Source: Candidatus Coprenecus stercorigallinarum (GTDB lineage: Bacteria > Bacteroidota > Bacteroidia > Bacteroidales > UBA932). Taken from it: a stretch of DNA of 37,921 nucleotides. Below, one piece after another: positions 32,401-37,921 of this stretch. The stretch is taken from positions 1-37,921 of the forward strand of contig DVIL01000007.1 of NCBI GenBank assembly GCA_018711305.1, in the 5' to 3' direction. Position 1 is the stretch's first letter. Every line of letters starts with the position of its first letter. The notes under the pieces are model-generated. The model did no database searches, was not told the origin of the DNA, and worked only from the letters and a program-made list of their open reading frames with translations. The position numbers and the translations under genes were made by a program.

Positions 32401-32683
32401 GCGCGGTCTGTCCTCCGAATGCCAGGAGAATGCCCTGAGGCTGCTCCTTCTTGATAACTGCCTCAACGAAGAAGGGGGTTACCGGGAGAAAATATATCTT
32501 GTCGGCAATACCCTCCGATGTCTGGACAGTAGCGATATTAGGGTTGATCAGGACTGTCTCGATGCCTTCCTCGCGCATGGCCTTGAGAGCCTGGGAGCCG
32601 GAGTAGTCGAATTCGCCGGCTTCGCCGATTTTCAAAGCTCCGGAACCGAGGAGCAGGACTTTCTTTATACTGGTGTCGATCAT
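29459..32683 (-). CDS. carB: Carbamoyl-phosphate synthase large subunit
   Basis: This 1074-residue protein, full length for the family, makes carbamoyl phosphate for pyrimidine and arginine synthesis. Two homologous ATP-grasp halves are visible: the first starts KVLLLGSGALKIGEAGEFD and the second IVVLGSGAYRIGSSVEFDW near 560. The C-terminal allosteric domain (about 935-1074) begins after NILISSGDAKQK. It lies five bases after carA, and its stop is one base before the hdrC-like start. Confidence 0.97.
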   Translation of the reverse strand: MIDTSIKKVLLLGSGALKIGEAGEFDYSGSQALKAMREEGIETVLINPNIATVQTSEGIADKIYFLPVTPFFVEAVIKKEQPQGILLAFGGQTALNCGVALYRDGILEKYGLKVLGTPVQAIMDTEDRELFVKKLDEIHVKSIKNHAVNNIEDALAAASELGYPVILRAAYALGGLGSGFCDNPDELIKLGEKAFSYSPQVLVEKSLKGWKEIEYEVVRDRFDNCITVCNMENFDPLGIHTGESIVVAPSQTLTNHEYNLLRELSIRIVRHVGIVGECNVQFAFDPNSEDYRVIEVNARLSRSSALASKATGYPLAFVAAKLGLGYGLFELKNSITKTTPAFFEPALDYVVCKIPRWDLSKFHGVSREIGSSMKSVGEVMAIGRTFEEALQKGLRMIGQGAHGFTGNKEIPIENIDKALREPTDNRIFVISKALIHGYTPEKIHELTKIDRWFIDKLMNIINTAAELKALNSLEELDKALLRKAKCQGFSDFQIGRHILKDRIDSEEMVIKVREYRKKLGVLPVVKQIDTLAAEFPAQTNYLYLTYNGTASDIAYEHDGKSIVVLGSGAYRIGSSVEFDWCSVNALQTIRKSGWRGVMINYNPETVSTDYDMCDRLYFDELTYERVLDICDLEEPHGVIISMGGQIPNNLATRLDAAKVPILGTTADSIDNAEDRNRFSAMLDRLGIDQPRWRELTSMNDIHSFIRDVGFPVLVRPSYVLSGAAMNVCSNDTELEQFLKLAAEVSKKHPVVVSEFIQHAKEIEFDAVADHGTVIAYAISEHIEFAGVHSGDATIQFPPQKLYVETARRIKKIARKIAEALKISGPFNIQFLAKENDIKVIECNLRASRSFPFVSKVLKINLIELATKVMTGEKVTPPEKSAFDLDYVGVKASQFSFSRLQKADPVLGVDMASTGEVGCIGDDTNEAVLKAMLSVGYTVPGRNILISSGDAKQKVELLGACKLLAKNNYSIYATGGSYKFLVDNGVPANLVYWPSQPDQHPQALEMLHERKIDLVINIPKNLTQEELDNGYRIRRAAVDFNIPIITNTRLASAFITAFCNMPLENIQIKSWDEYK

Positions 32684-32688
32684 GATGT

Positions 32689-33759
32689 CTACAGCATTTT
32701 AATGAATTTGTCAAAGAGGAATTCGGTATCGGTAGGACCGCTGGAGGCCTCGGGGTGGAACTGTACCGAGAAGAAACGGCCGCTCTTGTGCCGCAGGCCC
32801 TCGTTGGTGCCGTCGTTCATGTTGATGAAGAGAGGGTCCCAGTCAGCGCCGAGAGTATCCCCGTCCACCGCATAGCCGTGGTTCTGGGAGGTGACGTAGC
32901 AACGGTCAGTGCCTACGAGGCGCACGGGCTGGTTGTGGCTGCGGTGGCCGTATTTGAGCTTGAAGGTAGATGCGCCTCCGGCCTTGGCCAGCAGCTGGTT
33001 GCCCATGCAGATGCCGAAAATCGGCTTCCCGGCGGCCATGGCGGCCTGAATGTGACGGACGGCCTCGCCGCAGTACTCGGGGTTACCGGGACCGTTGGAG
33101 ATGAACAGGCCGTTGTAGTCCATGGTATTGAAATCATAGTCCCAGGGTACGCGGATGACCTCGATGTCGCCGGAGCGGAGGAGGCAGCGGAGGATGTTGT
33201 TCTTGACTCCGCAGTCGAGCAGCACTACTTTCTTCCCCTCAGGGTTGCCGTAACGGATCACCTCCTTGCAGCTGACTATGGCCACCTGGTTTTCCGAGCC
33301 CGGGTCGTAAAGTGTCTCCGGTACCTCGAAACCTTCCGGCACGATGCAGCCGGGCATGGAGCCCTGTTCACGGAGAATCTTGGTGATCTCCCTCGTATCC
33401 ACTCCGAAGATGCCCGGGATGCGGTACTCCTTGAGCCATTCGTCCAGGCTCTTGACCGCGCTCCAGTGGCTGTACTTGAAGGAATAGTCGGAGATGATCA
33501 GGCCCCGGACGTGAATCCGGTCGGACTCGAAGTTGACGGAAATACCGTCGGCCGTCTTCTCTTCAGGAACTCCGTAGTTGCCTACAAGAGGGTAGGTTAC
33601 ACATAATATCTGACCCGAATAGGAGGGGTCGGTGAGGGACTCGGGATAGCCGACCATAGCGGTGTTGAATACCACCTCTCCGTCGGCACGGCCCTCATAG
33701 CCGAAGGAAAATCCTTTGACTGCAAAGTCTTTTCCGAGATGTAATACTGCTTCTTTCAT
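32689..33759 (-). CDS. carA: Carbamoyl-phosphate synthase small (glutaminase) subunit
   Basis: This 356-residue class I glutamine amidotransferase subunit supplies ammonia to CarB. The catalytic cysteine is in GICMGNQLLA and the His-Glu pair in VQFHPEASSGPTD. The start MKEAVLHLGKDFAVKGFSF at 33759 matches the family start; the 19 residues before it overlap the promoter. It is the first gene of the long minus-strand run and has a TAATTTTGC -7 box upstream (33770-33778). Confidence 0.96.
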   Translation of the reverse strand: MKEAVLHLGKDFAVKGFSFGYEGRADGEVVFNTAMVGYPESLTDPSYSGQILCVTYPLVGNYGVPEEKTADGISVNFESDRIHVRGLIISDYSFKYSHWSAVKSLDEWLKEYRIPGIFGVDTREITKILREQGSMPGCIVPEGFEVPETLYDPGSENQVAIVSCKEVIRYGNPEGKKVVLLDCGVKNNILRCLLRSGDIEVIRVPWDYDFNTMDYNGLFISNGPGNPEYCGEAVRHIQAAMAAGKPIFGICMGNQLLAKAGGASTFKLKYGHRSHNQPVRLVGTDRCYVTSQNHGYAVDGDTLGADWDPLFINMNDGTNEGLRHKSGRFFSVQFHPEASSGPTDTEFLFDKFIKML

Positions 33760-33769
33760 ATCTAAGAAT

Positions 33770-33809
33770 GCAAAATTAGAAAAATTTGCCGTTTCTGCCT
33801 TATCTTTGT
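33770..33809. promoter_or_regulatory. Divergent promoter region of carA and the NfeD-class protease
   Basis: The minus strand has TAATTTTGC at 33770-33778 for carA, and the plus strand TATCTTTGT at 33801-33809 for the protease. No well-spaced TTTG -33 box is obvious for either. The whole divergent gap is 68 bases. Confidence 0.6.
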
Positions 33810-33827
33810 GGTACAAAAAGTCCGCAG

Positions 33828-35192
33828 ATGAAAAAAATACTTGTCACATTAGTCGCCATAGGGGCATTTATCAGCTATTTTTCAGCCGTTTCGGCATATT
33901 CCCAGGAAAAACAAGGCAAAGATACTGTCTACGTAATAGAGATCAGGCAGAATATCGACAACTCCTCCATGCGCAAGCTCAGTCTCGGACTGGAGGACGC
34001 GCAGGCCAAGGGAGCGGACTACATCATCCTGCATCTGGACACTTACGGCGGGGCAGTCGATGCCGCCGACAGCATGCGCAAGGCCATCCTTCATGCGCCT
34101 ATACCGGTAGTGGCTTTCGTGGACCTGCAGGCCGCTTCCGCCGGAGCCCTGATCTCCATCGCCTGTGACTCGATATACATGAGGCCGGGAGCCTCGATAG
34201 GGGCCGCCACCGTAGTCAACCAGAACGGGGAGGTGATGCCGGACAAATACCAGTCCTTCATGCGGGGAATGATGCGTGCCACCGCAGAGGCCCACGGCCG
34301 CAGAGCTGACGGATCCTGGTTCAGGGACCCTGCCATAGCCGGGAAAATGGTGGATACGGCGGGTGTGCTGAGCTTCACCCCGGACGAGGCCATGGAGGCC
34401 CGCTACTGCGAGGGCAAGGCCGAATCAATAGATGAGGTAGTAGAGCATATCGGGCTGGAAGAATGCGAGATAGTCCATCAGGAACTGTCCCCTTTAGAGA
34501 AGTTCATTCTCCTTATGATGTCCCCTCTGCTGCAGGGCATCTTCCTGATGATGATTGTCGGAGGCATCTATTTCGAGGTGCAGTCCCCCGGGCTGGGCCT
34601 TCCGTCCATCATAGCGGTATTGGGGGCGGTGCTGTATTTTTCGCCACTGTACATCCACGGTCTGGCCATGAACTGGGAGATAGTTATGTTCATTATCGGA
34701 CTGATCCTGCTTGGGGTGGAGATATTCGTCACGCCAGGTTTCGGGGTGGCCGGCATAATCGGAGCGATACTTTCCCTCGGGGCCCTTATCTTCGCGATGG
34801 TGGACAATGACCTGCTGTACTTCGAAGGACACCTCAATCCTCAGGTAATCCTGACCCCCTGCGCAGTAGTCCTGGTTTCTACCGTACTGGCTCTGGTTCT
34901 GTCCATCTGGGGAGCTTCGAAACTCTTCCCTAAGAAATCATTTTCCTACATCGCCCAGAAAACCGAGCTCAAGGGAGACGAGGGCTGGGTAGGAGTGGAG
35001 ACGGATTCACTTGCAGCATGTGTAGGACAAGTAGTTACAGCCGCTACCGAAATGTGTCCTTCAGGTAAGGTGGAGTATGGAGAACGGCAGTATGAGGCCG
35101 TTATGGAATACGGCTCCGCAAATGCCGGGGACAGCCTGAGGGTTATCCGCGCGGAGGGAGGGCGTCTTTACTGCGTCCGTCTTTCTCGATAA
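33828..35192 (+). CDS. NfeD-family ClpP-class membrane serine protease
   Basis: This 454-residue protein has an N-terminal signal (MKKILVTLVAIGAFISYFSA) and a ClpP-like protease domain with the nucleophile S104 in QAASAGA and the candidate general-base lysine K140 in MPDKYQS. Four membrane helices follow (about 225-350), including LLQGIFLMMIVGGIYF, and then a C-terminal NfeD/OB-fold domain (from about 390). Family members cleave stomatin or act in membrane quality control. Its last 50 bases overlap the end of ispG on the other strand. Confidence 0.92.
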   Translation: MKKILVTLVAIGAFISYFSAVSAYSQEKQGKDTVYVIEIRQNIDNSSMRKLSLGLEDAQAKGADYIILHLDTYGGAVDAADSMRKAILHAPIPVVAFVDLQAASAGALISIACDSIYMRPGASIGAATVVNQNGEVMPDKYQSFMRGMMRATAEAHGRRADGSWFRDPAIAGKMVDTAGVLSFTPDEAMEARYCEGKAESIDEVVEHIGLEECEIVHQELSPLEKFILLMMSPLLQGIFLMMIVGGIYFEVQSPGLGLPSIIAVLGAVLYFSPLYIHGLAMNWEIVMFIIGLILLGVEIFVTPGFGVAGIIGAILSLGALIFAMVDNDLLYFEGHLNPQVILTPCAVVLVSTVLALVLSIWGASKLFPKKSFSYIAQKTELKGDEGWVGVETDSLAACVGQVVTAATEMCPSGKVEYGERQYEAVMEYGSANAGDSLRVIRAEGGRLYCVRLSR

Positions 35193-36492
35193 TCTCCAGC
35201 AGTACGTCGATTGCCTTTTCCTGGGGCACTGAGCGGGCTACGGCCTCGCGTCCCCTGTAAATAGACACTTTGCCGCGTCCCTCACCGATGTATCCGTAGT
35301 CGGCATCGGCCATCTCGCCTGGACCGTTGACGATGCAGCCCATGACAGCTATGGTCAGGCCGCGGAGATGGGAGGTGCGCCGCTTGACCTCGTTGAATGT
35401 GGACTCTATGTCGTACAGAGTACGGCCGCAGCTGGGGCAAGCGATGTATTCGCACTGGGTGATACGGCGGCGCGTGGCCTGCATTATATCACTCTTAAAC
35501 TGCTCTATCTCAAACTTGTCAGCCTCCTTATCTCCATAAATGCAGCGTATTTCGAAATCATCGGCCTCCTTGTTGACAAGCATCGGCCCGAGGATACATG
35601 AGGCCTTGACAATGAATTCCTCGTGACTGTCGCAGTGCAGCTCGAAGGATGGGATGCCGTTTTTCTCTCCTGTGAGGAAATCTTCCGGAGACAGTCCGCT
35701 GTCGAAGAATCCTGCAATAAGTCCGGCAGGCCGGACCTCATTTACCGGAGGTTCCGTCAGTGAAACCCTGATGGTGTCTCCAATGCCCCTCGACAGCAGC
35801 GTTGCCAGGCCGGATGCGGATTTTATGCGTCCCATATCCCCGTTGCCTGCTTCTGTCACGCCGAGATGCAGGGGAAATACCACACCCTTTTCCTCCATCC
35901 ATTGCTGGAGGAGAATGTAGGCTTTTGTCATTACAGGGACATTGCTGGCCTTCAGCGAAAGCACGATATTGTAGAAATCTTCCTTCATGCACATCTCTAC
36001 CCATTCGGCCATAGCCTTCTGCATTCCTTCAGGTGTATTGCCGTATAGTTCTGTTATACGGTGACCTAAGGAACCGTGATTGATTCCTATACGGACAGCA
36101 GTACCATACTTGCGGCATTCTTTCAGGAACACCCTGAACTGGCTGCGTGCCACATCGTGGTCCTTTGCGAAGTTTCCGGGATTGATGCGCACCTTATCCG
36201 CTACAGAAGCCGCAGCGATGGCAACTTCCGAGGAAAAATGCACATCGGCGACAAGCGGGACGCGGATGCCCATGGAATGCAGCCTTGCCTTGATCTTCCC
36301 GAGAGATTCCACTTCCCTCAGCCCTTGGGTAGTCAGACGGATAAGACTGCAGCCGGCTTCATAGAGCCCGAGACACTGGGCAACGGCAGCATCAATGTCG
36401 TTTGTATCGCAGTTGCACATACTCTGCACGACTATAGGACGGGAGTCGTGTCCGATATGTATATCTCTTACATTTGCAGTGATATAGCGCAT
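35143..36492 (-). CDS. ispG: 4-hydroxy-3-methylbut-2-en-1-yl diphosphate synthase (IspG/GcpE)
   Basis: This 449-residue enzyme makes HMBPP, the penultimate step of the MEP isoprenoid pathway. It has a TIM-barrel N-terminal part (RPIVVQSMCNCDTNDIDA, VRINPGNFAK, GINHGSLGHRI) and a C-terminal 4Fe-4S domain with CPSCGRTLYD and GCIVNGPGEMADADYGYIG. The start MRYITANVRDI at 36492 fits; sixteen extra upstream residues would overlap the neighbour. Its size is intermediate between the short bacterial form (about 370) and the long form with an inserted domain (about 600 or more). Confidence 0.95.
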   Translation of the reverse strand: MRYITANVRDIHIGHDSRPIVVQSMCNCDTNDIDAAVAQCLGLYEAGCSLIRLTTQGLREVESLGKIKARLHSMGIRVPLVADVHFSSEVAIAAASVADKVRINPGNFAKDHDVARSQFRVFLKECRKYGTAVRIGINHGSLGHRITELYGNTPEGMQKAMAEWVEMCMKEDFYNIVLSLKASNVPVMTKAYILLQQWMEEKGVVFPLHLGVTEAGNGDMGRIKSASGLATLLSRGIGDTIRVSLTEPPVNEVRPAGLIAGFFDSGLSPEDFLTGEKNGIPSFELHCDSHEEFIVKASCILGPMLVNKEADDFEIRCIYGDKEADKFEIEQFKSDIMQATRRRITQCEYIACPSCGRTLYDIESTFNEVKRRTSHLRGLTIAVMGCIVNGPGEMADADYGYIGEGRGKVSIYRGREAVARSVPQEKAIDVLLEIIEKDGRSKDALPPRG

Positions 36493-36494
36493 GG

Positions 36495-37199
36495 TTATTT
36501 TATTTTTACATGAAGTCCCAGACTGATACTGGCCTGCCATGGATAGGAATAGAGCCAGGATATGCTGCTCATTTTTTCCGGATGGTACAGCATGGAAAGA
36601 GAGTAATGGAATGTTCCCTCGAGATGCAGTTCGAACCTTCTTCCGAAGATATAGGCGAGGCCGGCCCCTCCCTGAAGGCCGTAGTCTATCCGGTTGTCAA
36701 AGCAGTCAAACCCGTTCTCCTTGGTGGTGGCAAAGCGGTACCCGATAAAAGGTCCGATGCTCAGCAGGATTCTGAAATGCTCTCCGAGATCAATGTGGAA
36801 GGCAGATATCAGGGGAAGTTCTATAACGGATACCGTCTGCTGGAAACGGCTGAAATTGTATTCGCTGTTTACAAATCCGTATCTGGTATAGCGGAGTCCT
36901 GTCTGAAGTCCGAAAATGTCGATAACGTTCCAAAGCGGATGGTAATAGGTATAGAGGACAGCTATATTGACGGGGGAATTGACGCCTTTGGTGCCCATGT
37001 CCGGAGTCATGGAAACATCCGTGAAGGAGTAGTCGTAACGTACTCCGATAAGGTGCTCCGGCCTGTGGGTAGGCTTTATCACAACAGCCGTGTCCCATTG
37101 TATTCCAGGCTTGATCTTGACCGTATCATCCTGTGCGTTAGCCGATACAGCTGTGAAAAGCAGTAGTGTGAATGATATTATCGCAAGTACTGGTCTCAT
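36495..37199 (-). CDS. PorT-like outer-membrane beta-barrel protein
   Basis: This 234-residue protein has a signal peptide (MRPVLAIISFTLLLFTAVSANA, cleaved after ANA) and alternating hydrophobic strands typical of an eight-strand barrel, such as IAVLYTYYHPLWNVIDIFGL and SISLGLHVKIK at the end. It resembles the PorT/OmpW-like porin family, whose founding member is linked to type IX secretion; many paralogues have no assigned role. Its ATG overlaps the upstream stop (ATGA), and its stop is two bases before ispG. Confidence 0.8.
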   Translation of the reverse strand: MRPVLAIISFTLLLFTAVSANAQDDTVKIKPGIQWDTAVVIKPTHRPEHLIGVRYDYSFTDVSMTPDMGTKGVNSPVNIAVLYTYYHPLWNVIDIFGLQTGLRYTRYGFVNSEYNFSRFQQTVSVIELPLISAFHIDLGEHFRILLSIGPFIGYRFATTKENGFDCFDNRIDYGLQGGAGLAYIFGRRFELHLEGTFHYSLSMLYHPEKMSSISWLYSYPWQASISLGLHVKIK

Positions 37200-37921
37200 T
37201 TGAACATTTCTCCGATATCAATGGTCTGTATAAGTTCGGTGCGCTCCGGAATATCCACAATGTAGGCATTGTTGCCCATCACGTTGTTGAAACGGTACAT
37301 CATTACTTTCTCCGGCTGTTTACGGTCCAGGAGGGAACCTGTGTCTATCTGGCCGTTGCCGTTCTTGTCCTCTGTGATGCGGACCGAATACCTGCCAGCC
37401 TTCAGGTAGGGGAAATCCAGAATGGCGGACGAATCGATCTGGTAGGTGCGATAGACCTTGGTTCTCTTTTCGTCCACCAACTCCACCATATATTTTTCGT
37501 GTACGTTGGATGCTTCTATTGTCAGCGAACTGAGATTTTCGTCCTGAGGCAGGCTGAAAGTCTTGACGAGACTGTCGCAGTAGATTCCGTCTATGTCCAT
37601 GAAAAGGCTGTCGGGGATCCTGAGTGTGTACTCATAGCCGTTTACGAGTTTTTCTTTGAGGCGCAGTACATATTTCCGGATATTTGCCGTATCCCTTTCA
37701 ACGGTGAACATGGCCGGCGCCGTCTGCTCCCTTGTATTTTTGGATATGATGGATACGGAATCGAAAGGAGTCCGTATCATGGGGGATTCGAAGAGTATCA
37801 CAATACCGTCCTGGTCCACTTTTTCAGGCGAAGCATCCACTTCATAGGCTGCCAGTGTGTCTGCCTCTTCCACCATCTCGCCCCAACGGTTTTCCACCAT
37901 CTTGCCTTTCGGTCTTGCCAG
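37196..37921 (-). CDS. C-terminal part of an Ig-like-domain protein, 5' end outside window
   Basis: The frame is open to the right edge. About 241 residues are visible. They include a beta-rich stretch (ILFESPMIRTPFDSVSIIS), a segment TLRIPDSLFMDIDGIYCDSL and a C-terminal module with LKAGRYSVRITEDKNGNGQI, resembling the Big_5/carboxypeptidase-regulatory-like tail of a Bacteroidetes family of large exported Ig-like-domain proteins. It overlaps the PorT-like gene by four bases, so the two, with ispG, probably form an operon. The specific function is unknown. Confidence 0.7.
   Translation of the reverse strand: MARPKGKMVENRWGEMVEEADTLAAYEVDASPEKVDQDGIVILFESPMIRTPFDSVSIISKNTREQTAPAMFTVERDTANIRKYVLRLKEKLVNGYEYTLRIPDSLFMDIDGIYCDSLVKTFSLPQDENLSSLTIEASNVHEKYMVELVDEKRTKVYRTYQIDSSAILDFPYLKAGRYSVRITEDKNGNGQIDTGSLLDRKQPEKVMMYRFNNVMGNNAYIVDIPERTELIQTIDIGEMFK

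Overview
The window looks like a chromosome segment from a Bacteroidales gut bacterium, most likely Alistipes or a close Rikenellaceae relative. Three things point there: promoters of the Bacteroidetes type (TAnnTTTGC -7 boxes, sometimes with an upstream TTTG), DUF5074/BtuG-type surface lipoproteins and PorT-like outer-membrane proteins, and the combination of lysine-to-butyrate genes with a cysteate synthase of the kind associated with sulfonolipid makers. The genus is an inference; no rRNA is present.

Region 1 (1-8375, + strand) is the distal part of a lysine-fermentation operon: kamD (5' end outside the window), kamE, a CoA-transferase beta subunit, crt, hbd, bcd, etfB and etfA, with a secreted serpin gene translationally coupled to etfA. 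KamDE needs adenosylcobalamin. Bcd-EtfAB reduces crotonyl-CoA to butyryl-CoA, and the transferase would release butyrate while activating acetoacetate. Hbd and Crt then return that acetoacetyl-CoA to crotonyl-CoA.

Region 2 (8418-12455, - strand) holds a PIF1-like helicase with an HRDC domain, a nicotinamidase-like hydrolase, an exported flavodoxin and a frameshifted flavin reductase. A 17-bp inverted repeat separates it from the serpin.

Region 3 (12500-14220) is tRNA-Arg(TCT) with promoter and terminator, then about 1.5 kb of eroded DNA: a copy of the tRNA 3' end, a helix-turn-helix gene remnant, short repeats and an orphan promoter-hairpin unit. It reads as the scar of an integrated element.

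Region 4 (14221-16015) has three small redox-type genes: a cupin, a flavodoxin-fold flavoprotein and a PPOX-fold protein, the last two divergent.

Region 5 (16013-20259) is a vitamin B12 locus: promoter, cobalamin riboswitch, an apparent 3' scrap of a TonB-dependent receptor gene, and three surface lipoproteins, two of them BtuG-like beta-propellers. No intact btuB is present.

Region 6 (20350-21597) contains a Gdx/SugE-type SMR exporter, a NADAR-domain remnant and a GNAT acetyltransferase.

Region 7 (21872-33759, - strand) is one closely spaced run: carA, carB, hdrC-like, hdrB-like, hdrA-like, a second hdrC-like, a membrane NarI/4Fe-4S/CCG oxidoreductase, cysteate synthase, a lipoprotein nitroreductase, a DUF486 protein and a small membrane protein. 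The five-gene Hdr-like module is the best candidate for an undescribed system. Its membrane subunit has the architecture of EtfAB:menaquinone oxidoreductases, so it may exchange electrons with the Etf/Bcd pair of region 1.

Region 8 (33760-37921) has an NfeD/ClpP-class membrane protease (+), then ispG, a PorT-like beta-barrel protein and the C-terminal part of an Ig-like-domain protein (-).
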